Shown: piece after piece, positions 8,798 through 17,510 of the stretch | Numbering within the stretch: position 1 is the stretch's first letter | Layout of the letters: every line of letters starts with the position of its first letter | Origin: a virus | Reading direction: 5' to 3' (one strand) | DNA: 31,403 nt | Virus record (IMG/VR): IMGVR_UViG_3300032288_002674 | Location: 1-31,403 of that record | Made by a program: the position numbers and the translations under genes | The notes under the pieces: generated by a model | Databases searched by the model: none | Told to the model about the DNA's origin: nothing | The model's input: the letters and a program-made list of their open reading frames with translations, nothing else

Positions 8798-9676
8798 ATG
8801 AGCAGTCGCGGATTCATGATGTTTGCCTACAACAACGAACAGTTGGATTATACCCAATTGGCCATTGTTGCGGCCTACGCAGTTAAAAAATACATGCCCG
8901 GCATGCCAGTGGTGTTGGTCACTAACCAAATGAGCGTGGACCAGTGCCGCGAACGCCACGGCGAAGAAATCATGCGAGCCGCTTGGGACGACATTGTCAT
9001 GACCAATCCTGACTATCAGCAGAACATTCGTCTACATCACGACGGTGCCTACAACAGTTTCAATGCACAGTTTACCAACACCAACAAGCACGATATCTAC
9101 AATCTTTCGCCCTTTGACGAAACCATCCTTATTGACACAGATTACTTGTGTGGCAATGACAATCTAGCCAAACTGTTTGGTGGACAGCACTCGGTGGCCA
9201 TGTATCGAGACGCTATAAATCTACGCTGTGAAGAACCCTATACCACAGAACGTTGGCTACACTATGCAGGTATTCGCATGTGGTGGTCAACTGTGGTCTA
9301 CTGGCGCAAGAGTGAAGAAGCACAACATTTCTTTAACGTTTGGTCCAGTGTAAAACAACACTGGGAATACTATCGTTATCTCTACAAGTTTCCAGGCAGT
9401 CTCTATAGAACTGACTATGCGGCTTCAATTGCCGCACATCTCTGTGATGGCTGGCAAGATGGCGGATTCATTGGCAGGATTCCTTTGCCCATGCGCTATC
9501 AAGACCAGCGTGACGATGTGGTCAAAATCCTAGGCCCCAACCATTGGGTCATGCTCAGCAATTTGCCCGAAGAATGGAAAAACGTTGCAGTGGAAATCCG
9601 CGGCGAAGATGTTCACATGATGAACAAGAAAAGCATCTTACGCAACTATGACACTATCATGGAGCAGTTGGCATGA
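8798..9676 (+). CDS. GT-A-type glycosyltransferase-like protein, 292 aa
   Basis: The N-terminus (GFMMFAYNNEQLDYTQLAIV, then MPVVLVTNQ) has the strand-helix-strand pattern of nucleotide-sugar transferases. Near residue 111 is DETILIDTDYLCGNDN, with DTD as the candidate metal- and sugar-nucleotide-binding DxD motif. Trp- and Tyr-rich segments follow (WLHYAGIRMWWSTVVYWRK), as in acceptor-binding regions. The length of 292 residues is normal for a single-domain GT-A enzyme, and there is no membrane anchor. The gene abuts the one before (TAA directly followed by ATG) and overlaps the next by four bases. A likely role is sugar transfer in the cytoplasm to a lipid, protein or DNA acceptor; donor and acceptor are unknown. 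Confidence 0.6.
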   Translation: MSSRGFMMFAYNNEQLDYTQLAIVAAYAVKKYMPGMPVVLVTNQMSVDQCRERHGEEIMRAAWDDIVMTNPDYQQNIRLHHDGAYNSFNAQFTNTNKHDIYNLSPFDETILIDTDYLCGNDNLAKLFGGQHSVAMYRDAINLRCEEPYTTERWLHYAGIRMWWSTVVYWRKSEEAQHFFNVWSSVKQHWEYYRYLYKFPGSLYRTDYAASIAAHLCDGWQDGGFIGRIPLPMRYQDQRDDVVKILGPNHWVMLSNLPEEWKNVAVEIRGEDVHMMNKKSILRNYDTIMEQLA

Positions 9677-10377
9677 CTGTATATGTTATTGACAATGCCA
9701 ACAATCCAAGATTATTTGATGTCACGCAAGCAGACATCAAATTCCACAATCCGCATCTAGGAGCAGAACGTTTGCCGGCCTACAGTGATCCTGCAGAACA
9801 GTTAAAATGTCTGCAGAATTTGCCACTGGATGCTGGTGATATTATTTGTTTTGCTGGTATTGCTCTCAGACGACATACTTGGCTCATGAAAGACATTGCT
9901 GTAGAACGCAGTTGGAATCTCATGCCGGGTCAGACAGTTGATCATAGACTAGTGCCCATCGAAGCAGGAAAGACTTTTAAGCGGCGACCACAAGACATGA
10001 ACAAACATGTAGGATCACCATATGTAATGATCATTGGCAATCCATTGACAGCCGTAGAGTCTTGGTCAATGATACAGAATTTTGCACCTGAAGATGTTTG
10101 GCCACAATACCTACCAGAACAGCCAACCATACATCATTGGCTCAGTGCCACTGCGGCTTTGTGCCCAGGCTGGTTGACTCCAGATTGGTTTCCAGTTGTT
10201 GACACCAGTGTTAGAGATTTAGAAATTGCACCAGTGATGTATGCCAGCAATCATTGGACAGATTGGATTGCCTTTTATCCAGCCAACGGAAACTTTAAAC
10301 TGGAAAACCACAGCCAACTTTATCCTGTGTGGTTAGACGAAACAGAAAAACCATTGGAGTATTGGCACAATGAGTGA
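9673..10377 (+). CDS. Unrecognised protein, 234 aa
   Basis: A soluble protein of 234 residues without motifs I recognise. The sequence alternates strands and helices (MTVYVIDNANNPRLFDVTQA; DIICFAGIALRRHTWLMKDI), is rich in Trp, Pro and His, and ends in an acidic tail with EYWHNE. It shares ATGA with the gene before and eight bases with the gene after, so it is almost certainly co-translated with the glycosyltransferase-like protein at 8798. GGAG lies about nine bases before the start. It could be a partner of that enzyme, but nothing in the sequence proves it. Confidence 0.55.
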   Translation: MTVYVIDNANNPRLFDVTQADIKFHNPHLGAERLPAYSDPAEQLKCLQNLPLDAGDIICFAGIALRRHTWLMKDIAVERSWNLMPGQTVDHRLVPIEAGKTFKRRPQDMNKHVGSPYVMIIGNPLTAVESWSMIQNFAPEDVWPQYLPEQPTIHHWLSATAALCPGWLTPDWFPVVDTSVRDLEIAPVMYASNHWTDWIAFYPANGNFKLENHSQLYPVWLDETEKPLEYWHNE

Positions 10378-11353
10378 AATTATTGATGATGGCATTCAGT
10401 TTGAACTTAGAAAACGCAAGAAAACTGGCCAAGACTTTTGGACAATTTACTATAACACCACCAACGGAACCATTTTAAACATTGAACCAGGTCAAATGCA
10501 ATCTCCAGAAACCCTGGTAATCAGTTATGTTAGAGTTAAAAAAATTCTGTCAGGTCAGGAAAATCAAAACAACTATCGCATAGACTACAATGAAAAACTT
10601 GGAGCACTAGATTTAATTGATCTTAGAAAACCTCAGGAATACAAAAAGAAAAAGCAAAATTGGCAAGTTTGGCTTAGCCAATCAGAATTCAGCGGAGATG
10701 CGTTTGCAGATCTACGAGCCACCCTGTTCCAAGAAAATGGAATGCTACGCATTGAAGCCAGTAGAGATTGGGGACAACAAACCAAAGAAAATCCCAACAG
10801 ACTCAAAGACTTTGAGATTTACTTGTCAGACGTTGAAGATCCTCATCTGGTGTTTGGCTTTAACAATATTCCTACTCAAGAAATCATTGAAAAGGGATTT
10901 TGGGAGTGTAGACTTTGGAGTTTTATGGATCACGGTCTAGTGCAAAATATCTTGTATCACAATCAAAACATCAGACTAAATCTTCCCCCTGTTGCTCGAT
11001 CAGTTTCATTTAAAAGATCCAAACAATACTTTCCTTTCAGCGGTATCATTGATGATCAGACACTCATGAGTCATCCAGGGCCTGGACAACACATCAGCAT
11101 TTTTGTTAAAAACAACTCTGTCTGGGCGCAGAGTCATTATGAAAAAGGTTCAAGTCTTGACAACATAATTGGAAACCTTCGTGCAGGACTGATCTGGCGC
11201 GACGACCCAGATAACTTTCTTGGTTGGGTTGAGTTTCCTGCTTTGATGTTGAGACAACCTCAACCATTTGAATTGATCAGTGATTGGAACGATCCACACC
11301 CACCAAATCTATTATATAAAGCAAACAACATAGACATTGGAGTCTTACAATGA
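10370..11353 (+). CDS. Unrecognised protein, 327 aa
   Basis: A 327-residue soluble protein, Lys- and Asp-rich in its first half (FELRKRKKTGQDFWTIYYN) and beta-rich overall, with no signal peptide, membrane segment or known catalytic motif. It contains a basic patch near residue 88 (PQEYKKKKQNW) and a Pro/His-rich C-terminus. It overlaps the gene upstream by eight bases and shares ATGA with the first of three DxD-type paralogues downstream. GGAG is present before the start. Its place inside the operon suggests a role with the sugar-transfer genes or with the virion, but neither is supported by motifs. Confidence 0.55.
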   Translation: MSEIIDDGIQFELRKRKKTGQDFWTIYYNTTNGTILNIEPGQMQSPETLVISYVRVKKILSGQENQNNYRIDYNEKLGALDLIDLRKPQEYKKKKQNWQVWLSQSEFSGDAFADLRATLFQENGMLRIEASRDWGQQTKENPNRLKDFEIYLSDVEDPHLVFGFNNIPTQEIIEKGFWECRLWSFMDHGLVQNILYHNQNIRLNLPPVARSVSFKRSKQYFPFSGIIDDQTLMSHPGPGQHISIFVKNNSVWAQSHYEKGSSLDNIIGNLRAGLIWRDDPDNFLGWVEFPALMLRQPQPFELISDWNDPHPPNLLYKANNIDIGVLQ

Positions 11354-12321
11354 AAACCCCTATCAGTGAATTTGATGTAGTGTTCATCAGTTACGATGAA
11401 CCTAATGCCGACGAGAACTGGGCAGACTTATTAGAGAAGTGCCCGTGGGCCAAACGCAGTCATGGCGTGTTTGGTAGTGATGCTTGCCATAAAGCCGCTG
11501 CCAAAATGGCAGAAACAGAACGATTTATCAGCATTGATGCTGACAACAAAGTGCGTCCTGACTTTTTTGAATTAGAACTTGATTTACACAAGTTTGATCG
11601 CAGTGATGTATTGTCTTGGTCAGGTAAAAATGTCATCAATGGCCTAGTCTACGGCAACGGCGGTGTTAAACTTTGGCCCAAGAAAGTTGTAGAGCAAATG
11701 AGAACACACGAAGCAGTGGATTCAGGCGCCGGTGCTGTTGATTTTTGTTGGGATATTCACTATCATCAACTCAACAACATCTACAGCGATGTCTACAATA
11801 ACTCAACACCATACCAGGCCTATCGTGCAGGATTTCGTGAAGGGGTGAAACTTGCACTACACGACGGTCGTCCAATGGATTGGCGCCAAATCAAAGACAA
11901 GAATCACTACAAGAATCATCGTAGACTCTTGGTGTGGATGAGTGTTGGTGCCGACGTTGACAATGGTCTTTGGGCCATGTATGGTGCTAGATTGGGCTGT
12001 TATCTAACCAACCTACATCGCGGCTGGGACTATACCCTAGTCAGAGATTTTGAATGGCACACTCAGTATTGGAACGAAGATGTAGCACCAAGATTTGCCG
12101 GCGGCAATGAACGTTGTGTGCGTAGCAATTACACCTGGGACAGAGAAAAACTTCAATCAGAAATTGTCAAACTTGGTCGCGCACTCAGACAAGATCTAGG
12201 ACTTGACATTGCCGAACTTGACGACGCCGGCAGCAAGTTTTTTAAAGCCAGTTACTTTAATCCTCATAGACTTGGTCCACTAGTCAAAGAATCTGATGTT
12301 GAACAGTTTATTCTGGAATGA
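11350..12321 (+). CDS. Glycosyltransferase-like paralogue 1 of 3 (DEPNAD family), 323 aa
   Basis: The protein opens with a beta strand and FISYDEPNADENW (residues 13-24), then SDACHKAA (44-50) and the strand FISIDADNKV (59-68) with DAD as a candidate DxD metal site. Further conserved blocks are NGLVYGNGGVKLW, MRTHEA, VDFCWD, PYQAYRAGFREGVKL and WAMYGARLG. These blocks recur in the next two genes. The order of motifs fits a GT-A-like nucleotide-sugar-binding fold; similar proteins occur in T4-like marine phages, recalled and not checked. GGAG lies eight bases before the ATG, which overlaps the previous stop. Substrate is unknown. Confidence 0.6.
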   Translation: MKTPISEFDVVFISYDEPNADENWADLLEKCPWAKRSHGVFGSDACHKAAAKMAETERFISIDADNKVRPDFFELELDLHKFDRSDVLSWSGKNVINGLVYGNGGVKLWPKKVVEQMRTHEAVDSGAGAVDFCWDIHYHQLNNIYSDVYNNSTPYQAYRAGFREGVKLALHDGRPMDWRQIKDKNHYKNHRRLLVWMSVGADVDNGLWAMYGARLGCYLTNLHRGWDYTLVRDFEWHTQYWNEDVAPRFAGGNERCVRSNYTWDREKLQSEIVKLGRALRQDLGLDIAELDDAGSKFFKASYFNPHRLGPLVKESDVEQFILE

Positions 12322-12324
12322 TCA

Positions 12325-13200
12325 ATGCTAGATGTCTTTTTTATTTCCATAGGTGAGGCCAATGCCGAAGATAACTGGAAAAAGTTAACACAGTTACGGC
12401 CAGATGCCAAGCGTGTGCAAGACGTCAAAGGCATCTATGAAGTTCATAAGACTTGTGCAAAAATCAGCACCACAGAAAATTTTTGGGTAGTTGATGCGGA
12501 TGCTTGGGTTCTCAATGACTTTGATTTTGCTTGGGAGCCAGATACCAATGTTCGTCACTGGAACGTGCCTGAACCCGAGTGTGTGTTAATTTGGCGCAGT
12601 CGCAATCCAGTCAACGACCTTGAATACGGATACGGCGGAGTCAAAATGTTTCCAAGACAACCGTTTATGGAAGATCGTGCCTGGCACATTGATCTATCAA
12701 CAACCATTGGATCTGTCACAGTAATCAAAGATCAACTCAGTTGTGAAACGCGATTCAATGCCACGCCTGAAAGTGCTTGGATTGGTGGATTTAGAGAGTG
12801 TGCTAAACTAGCATCATTGACTTCGGTGTGCGGTCGTATTCAACGTAAAAATTACAGCATGATGGAAGAATTAGAAGAACTAGAACGTTACATTGCCACG
12901 CAAGACTGGACAGCAGAACAACGCACAGCCTATCGCAAAGGTAAAAAGGCTGTTATCATTGACAGTTACAAATACGAAACAAACATCTACAATTACTTTG
13001 GCGACATAGAAACAGCCGCTGATCGTTATAGTGCTTGGTCACGTTACGGTTGGCATAGATACAACGGGCAGTATGCAGTATTAGGTGCTCAAGCAGGAGT
13101 CAAGTATGGATTAAAGAATGCCAGCAACCTGCAGGCAATGAACCAAATCAATGATTGGAATTGGTTACGACAGGAGTTCAAAAAACATGTCAATGTTTAA
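12325..13200 (+). CDS. Glycosyltransferase-like paralogue 2 of 3, most diverged, 291 aa
   Basis: The motif order matches its two neighbours but the residues have drifted: ISIGEANAEDNWKKL replaces SYDEPNADENW, GIYEVHKTCAK replaces SDACHKAAAK, and FWVVDADAWV keeps the DAD motif. LEYGYGGVKMF matches the YGNGG block, and WIGGFRECAKLAS matches GFREGVKL. A charged helix (MMEELEELERYIATQD) is inserted in the middle. The start at 12325 lies three bases after the previous stop. The divergence suggests a changed acceptor or donor rather than decay, because the frame is intact and the DAD motif is kept. Function is inferred from the family resemblance only. Confidence 0.6.
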   Translation: MLDVFFISIGEANAEDNWKKLTQLRPDAKRVQDVKGIYEVHKTCAKISTTENFWVVDADAWVLNDFDFAWEPDTNVRHWNVPEPECVLIWRSRNPVNDLEYGYGGVKMFPRQPFMEDRAWHIDLSTTIGSVTVIKDQLSCETRFNATPESAWIGGFRECAKLASLTSVCGRIQRKNYSMMEELEELERYIATQDWTAEQRTAYRKGKKAVIIDSYKYETNIYNYFGDIETAADRYSAWSRYGWHRYNGQYAVLGAQAGVKYGLKNASNLQAMNQINDWNWLRQEFKKHVNV

Positions 13201-14164
13201 AGTTAAACCAACTGCTCAGAGTTTCAAACCCAGCAATAGAATGATTCGAGACATCCCTGTGGTGTTTTTAAGTTTTGATGAGCCCAACGCAGATCATCAC
13301 TGGGAATTGTTGCAAAAAGTAGTGCCACATTCCAACATTGCCCGAGTGCATGGAGTCAAAGGATTTGATGCCTGCCACAAAGCCGCTGGCAATGCATTTC
13401 CTTGGAGCGACTATGTTATCACTGTAGACGCTGACAATCAAATTGATCCTGAGTTCTTTAACAAAACTGCGCCACAGCAGATCACGTTAGGCATGACTTT
13501 TACCTGGGGCGGCCGCCAATTTACCAATGGCTTGATGTATGGCAACGGTGGACTCAAAATGTGGAATCGAGATCACTTGTTGAACATGCGTAGTCACGAA
13601 GCATCTGACAACGAAAGAGATGCTGTTGACTTTTGCTGGGACTTTCAACAATACAAAGAAGTTCCAGGTTGTTATTCAACTGTTTATACCAACGGCAGTC
13701 CTTATCAAGCATTTCGTGTGGGCTTCAGAGAAGGTGTAAAATTGTCAATGGAACAAGGACAGGTCATTGATCCGGAACGAATCAGCAAAGACATGCATGC
13801 CGCTAACTTTCAACGATTGCTGACTTGGATGACTGTGGGTCGAGATGTAGAACACGGTGCCTGGAGCATGTATGGCGCCAGACTAGCGGCCAAGATGTTG
13901 TATTTTGATGATTTTGATTTTACTTTGATCAGAGATTACGATTGGTTCATTGACTTTTTTGAACAACACAAAAACAAAGAAATTATCACTGAACTTACCA
14001 CACTGAGTGTAAAATTGCAAGACGTGTATGGATTCAGACTTCCTGGGTTTACCGCTGATGAAAGTCGCATGCTCAAAATGCTACAACTGCATCCTGAAAA
14101 ACCTTTGACCTATGAAGATGTGCGTTGGAGAACCAACTTGGGCATGTTTGGATGGTTCAAATGA
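13187..14164 (+). CDS. Glycosyltransferase-like paralogue 3 of 3, 325 aa
   Basis: Close to paralogue 1: FLSFDEPNADHHW, GFDACHKAAG, ITVDADNQI with DAD, NGLMYGNGGLKMW, MRSHEA, VDFCWD, PYQAFRVGFREGVKL, WSMYGARLA. It has about 20 extra N-terminal residues before the conserved core. An in-frame ATG at 13151 would overlap the gene before by 50 bases; ATG at 13187 has AGGAG about ten bases upstream and gives a 14-base overlap, so I chose it. The stop TGA shares bases with the next start. Probably the result of tandem duplication with paralogue 1. Confidence 0.6.
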   Translation: MSMFKVKPTAQSFKPSNRMIRDIPVVFLSFDEPNADHHWELLQKVVPHSNIARVHGVKGFDACHKAAGNAFPWSDYVITVDADNQIDPEFFNKTAPQQITLGMTFTWGGRQFTNGLMYGNGGLKMWNRDHLLNMRSHEASDNERDAVDFCWDFQQYKEVPGCYSTVYTNGSPYQAFRVGFREGVKLSMEQGQVIDPERISKDMHAANFQRLLTWMTVGRDVEHGAWSMYGARLAAKMLYFDDFDFTLIRDYDWFIDFFEQHKNKEIITELTTLSVKLQDVYGFRLPGFTADESRMLKMLQLHPEKPLTYEDVRWRTNLGMFGWFK

Positions 14165-15387
14165 CAGAAGAACAAATCTTAGAAGCCAAGATTGCCATCC
14201 TCTATTTCATTGAAGAAGCCTGCGGCTATCGTCACAGTCTGCATTGGCTTAGACGCTGGATGGAAAGTGGTCAACAAAGCGACCTAGAACATCTCATTAT
14301 TGAAATTGGTCGAGAAAATTTCTACGACTTCAAGCGGTTAATTCAAGCAACGCAGGGCGACAATGATGCTCGTTGGGAGATGATGTCAATTTTGACTCAA
14401 CGTGGTATCATAGTTCCTGATGAATGGAAGCCAGTGCGCGAAGAAGAAGGCTCGTTACTAGAGCAGGATATAGTGTTGACCTCAGCACCAGAAGCAATGA
14501 TTCACAGTATGCAGTTTGGTGAGCAGGATTTTAATACTGCTATCGGCAACACATGGAACGTGTTTAATTGGATTCAAGAAAACAAAAAAAATTATCCTGA
14601 ACTAGATCCCATTGGGATCTTGGCCTATGCGATGGAAAAACTTTACAACAGTCAAAGCAATGTCTATGAAGTGTGTTACTTTATTAGAATGCTGTTGGGC
14701 AAAGGCACACTGATAGAAAATACCATCAATGAAGACCTAGAACTTTTTGCCAAAAACGTTGGCAATTATTTTGCTGACCAAGAATGGGTAACCAAAAATC
14801 TCATGTTGGCTATTCAAAATGGTCCAGAAGAAAACTGGAAGGATGCGCTCAGTAGAAACCAAGTTAAAAGTAAAATTTGGTTGCTGGACAAACTCGAAAG
14901 CACTGGCTGGTTTACACAAAAGCCAACAGTGACCAAAGAAAATCCCACAATGGTTTTGGTTGGGGGTTGGGTTGGATTACTGCCTTTTATTGCGGCAGTT
15001 CGCAATCAAAAACTAGGTGCAGTGATCAATGTTGACATAGACGAATCAACACATTTGCCAGCCAAGGTTTTAAATGGTCAGCACTACACTGAATTTAGAA
15101 ATCTAGCCAAAGACATAAGAACACTTGACTTCAACAAGTTTAAAAACTTTGTCATAGTTGACACCATTGTTGAACATTTTGAAAATCATGCAGAATGGAT
15201 ACAAAGTCTGCCCGCAGGAACCAAACTTATATTGCAAGGCAACGACATGTTTGATGTGCCAGACCATGTAAACTGTCATCATAACTTGGATGAGTTTGTT
15301 GACACCTGCGGCCTAGCCAAAGTTATTTGGCAAGGTGAACTTACTTTGCCAGGTTGCACAAGATTTATGGTAATTGGCACAACATGA
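14161..15387 (+). CDS. Two-part protein with methyltransferase-like C-terminal domain, 408 aa
   Basis: The first 250 residues are helical and acidic, without recognised domain. From about residue 270 the chain has a Rossmann-like pattern: MVLVGGWVGLLPFIAAVR as a glycine-rich first strand and helix, AVINVDIDES as the second strand with acidic residues for a cofactor ribose, then FVIVDTIVEHF and a last strand CTRFMVIG. This resembles class I S-adenosylmethionine methyltransferases, although the first motif is GGWVG rather than the usual GxGxG. The ATG at 14161 overlaps the previous stop; an earlier in-frame ATG at 14125 would overlap 40 bases and has no advantage. A similar architecture is known to me only as uncharacterised phage proteins. 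Confidence 0.5.
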   Translation: MTEEQILEAKIAILYFIEEACGYRHSLHWLRRWMESGQQSDLEHLIIEIGRENFYDFKRLIQATQGDNDARWEMMSILTQRGIIVPDEWKPVREEEGSLLEQDIVLTSAPEAMIHSMQFGEQDFNTAIGNTWNVFNWIQENKKNYPELDPIGILAYAMEKLYNSQSNVYEVCYFIRMLLGKGTLIENTINEDLELFAKNVGNYFADQEWVTKNLMLAIQNGPEENWKDALSRNQVKSKIWLLDKLESTGWFTQKPTVTKENPTMVLVGGWVGLLPFIAAVRNQKLGAVINVDIDESTHLPAKVLNGQHYTEFRNLAKDIRTLDFNKFKNFVIVDTIVEHFENHAEWIQSLPAGTKLILQGNDMFDVPDHVNCHHNLDEFVDTCGLAKVIWQGELTLPGCTRFMVIGTT

Positions 15388-15902
15388 GCAAATTAAGATA
15401 TTATAGAACAGATGCCAAAATAGATCTAGAACGTCTGCTGGTAGAAGCCAATGCCTTGGCCTGGGACGATACAATCAAGCAGTATCGTCCTCAAACTGCT
15501 GTGCAAAATGCCGACGGCAACGAAGACTACCTCGAAGGCACAGGATCAAAACCTGGTCAAACAGACGACAAGTGGGCCAATCTACGAAGCGATTTATCAA
15601 ACACTTGGTGGGAAACATTTTTTGCCAGTTTGCCTTGGCGTGTGTATAGAACCAGAATCATGATAATGCCGCCGCGTAGTTGCTACAGCATACACAGCGA
15701 TACCAGCCCCAGGTTGCACATTGCGTTAAAAACGCATCCGCAGGCCAAGTTCATTTTTACCAATCCACCAGAACTAGTTCATGTTCCTGCTGACGGATAT
15801 GTTTGGTGGGTTGATACTCGTGAGGAGCACACAGCCATCAATGCCAGTCTGGAACCACGTTGGCACCTGCTATTAAGCCTGGTAAACACACCAGACCATT
15901 AA
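15384..15902 (+). CDS. Iron/2-oxoglutarate oxygenase-like protein (aspartyl/asparaginyl hydroxylase type), 172 aa
   Basis: Residues 100-170 give a cupin-like core: CYSIHSDTSPRLHIAL with H104 and D106 as candidate iron ligands, a Pro-rich turn, YVWWVDTREEHTAIN with H149 as the third ligand, and PRWHLLLSLV with R159 as the candidate 2-oxoglutarate anchor. This H-x-D...H...R order is that of the aspartyl/asparaginyl beta-hydroxylase superfamily. The ATG at 15384 overlaps the previous stop by four bases; an in-frame ATG at 15354 is less likely. Substrate could be a peptide, a lipid or a small molecule made by the same cassette. Confidence 0.6.
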   Translation: MSKLRYYRTDAKIDLERLLVEANALAWDDTIKQYRPQTAVQNADGNEDYLEGTGSKPGQTDDKWANLRSDLSNTWWETFFASLPWRVYRTRIMIMPPRSCYSIHSDTSPRLHIALKTHPQAKFIFTNPPELVHVPADGYVWWVDTREEHTAINASLEPRWHLLLSLVNTPDH

Positions 15903-15918
15903 ACGGCTACATAATGAC

Positions 15919-16563
15919 ATGTCACTATATGTAGAAATTTCCAATGCTGAAACCTTTGATCGCCATTTACCGGCCTACGAAACCTTTTTGCGTCGAATTG
16001 CCACTGAATCCGGAGAAGAAAACAAAGTATTGGTCAACATGGGTTGGGAACCACCCAGTGGTCTATTGTATCTGATTCAACCAGAGCGAGATCGATATCG
16101 TCGATGGACACAAGGACAGGGCGAAATTGCATTGCTCTACGATAAACTCACTGGCGGTATTGTTGGCATCAGCGCAGTAGAGCATAGTCCACTCAGCGAC
16201 AACATCAGTTCAGGTGGAAATCGTTGCTGGCTACAACGCGAATATAGACTCAACAACGAAGTTTCAAAACATCTGTTGGCCAGCAACTTTGTTTGGACAC
16301 AACGACAAAACAAAATTGGCATGATGCTGACATTCAATCAGTATAACAAAGGCATCTACGACATTATTGTTCATAGAACACAAGGTAAAAAGGTCTCCAT
16401 TGGCAAAGTATGGAGCAATTGGTGGGACGACTGTGTGCCTATACAAAAGAAAATTTTATTACACAATGTTCCACAGTGGGCAGTTATAAAACCCAATGCA
16501 GACCGGAGTATGATCCACGACGAGGTCCAAGAACTAACAGAACTATATGGTGTTGACGAATGA
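15919..16563 (+). CDS. Possible GNAT-type acyltransferase, 214 aa
   Basis: The central part (GEIALLYDKLTGGIVGISAV, later FVWTQRQNKIGMMLTF) has the strand order and turn of GNAT N-acyltransferases, but I cannot point to a clear acetyl-CoA-binding Q/RxxGxG/A loop, so the call is tentative. The C-terminal 60 residues contain SNWWDDCVPIQ and an acidic helix. It is separated from the oxygenase-like gene by 16 bases without a clear Shine-Dalgarno, and shares four bases with the PP-loop gene that follows. The position between these two suggests the three act in one pathway. Confidence 0.4.
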   Translation: MSLYVEISNAETFDRHLPAYETFLRRIATESGEENKVLVNMGWEPPSGLLYLIQPERDRYRRWTQGQGEIALLYDKLTGGIVGISAVEHSPLSDNISSGGNRCWLQREYRLNNEVSKHLLASNFVWTQRQNKIGMMLTFNQYNKGIYDIIVHRTQGKKVSIGKVWSNWWDDCVPIQKKILLHNVPQWAVIKPNADRSMIHDEVQELTELYGVDE

Positions 16564-17510
16564 TACAAAACACACTTAACAATCATTTGACTTATTGGTA
16601 TAATGATGATGAAAACCAACGTTGGCGCAAAGACCCCAACGACTATACATCAATGCGTGTTGGTGGCTGTAGCAGAGCACCCTTTTCTGCAAAAATTGAA
16701 TGGACTAGAATTGCACGGCTACTGATTGATCAATATCCTGATCTCACAATTTTTATGAGCGGCGGCCTTGACAGTGAAATTGCACTTCGCTGTTTTTTGG
16801 CCGCAGGCATTAAACCAAAACTTGCAACCATACGTTTCCCTAATGATAAGAATGCTTATGATATTGCTCCCATGATTGATATGGTCCAGCGAGAATGGGG
16901 GTTAGATGTTTCTGTCATTGACTTTGATCCTGAAGAGTTTTGCCTGAGCGGAGAGTATCTAGCAATTGCCGAAAAGTATCAGGCCTATACATTTTACCAA
17001 CAGATTTTGCTCAAGGTTGCCGAAGACTATTCTGCGCCAATGATCACTGTTGATGAAGTTGAGTTGGAAAAACTGCCAGCAGTCAACTACGACACTGGCG
17101 AGGTCATGTGGCATTGGACATTTTTAAAGAAAGAAGACCAAGACGGTGTCTGGAGAAGATTTGCTGACAAAACAGGAATACCAGCGTTGAACAATTTTTA
17201 TACCTACACACCAGAAAGCATGTTGGCATTCCTTAGGCTACCTACCACAGCCGCCCTGATTCGAGATCAGATCCCGTTCAAGTTGAGTTGGACTAGTAGC
17301 AAAATGAAAATTTATTCAGAGGCCGGGTTTAAATTTAGAATGCGACCCAAATGGCACGGAATGGAAAACTACATGCACTTGTGGGACTTTGTGAAGTCAA
17401 ACCAACCCACTAGTCTATTAGGATATGGCCCTCAATCTTATACAATTCCAGCACTGGAGTTGGAAGAAAATTTAGCAAAAGGAAGAATCAGCCAATGCAG
17501 TATTCTATAA
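16560..17510 (+). CDS. PP-loop ATPase, asparagine-synthase-like without glutaminase domain, 316 aa
   Basis: The strand LTIFMSGGLDSEIALRCFL (residues 62-80) holds the PP-loop SGGLDSE that binds pyrophosphate in ATP pyrophosphatases such as asparagine synthetase B, NAD synthetase and tRNA modification enzymes. A second strand follows (KLATIRFP), as does an acidic segment (WGLDVSVIDFDPEEF). The chain has only about 60 residues before the loop, so there is no N-terminal Cys glutaminase domain and ammonia or an amine must come from elsewhere. The enzyme probably adenylates a carboxyl group. It overlaps both neighbours. The acceptor is unknown. Confidence 0.65.
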   Translation: MIQNTLNNHLTYWYNDDENQRWRKDPNDYTSMRVGGCSRAPFSAKIEWTRIARLLIDQYPDLTIFMSGGLDSEIALRCFLAAGIKPKLATIRFPNDKNAYDIAPMIDMVQREWGLDVSVIDFDPEEFCLSGEYLAIAEKYQAYTFYQQILLKVAEDYSAPMITVDEVELEKLPAVNYDTGEVMWHWTFLKKEDQDGVWRRFADKTGIPALNNFYTYTPESMLAFLRLPTTAALIRDQIPFKLSWTSSKMKIYSEAGFKFRMRPKWHGMENYMHLWDFVKSNQPTSLLGYGPQSYTIPALELEENLAKGRISQCSIL

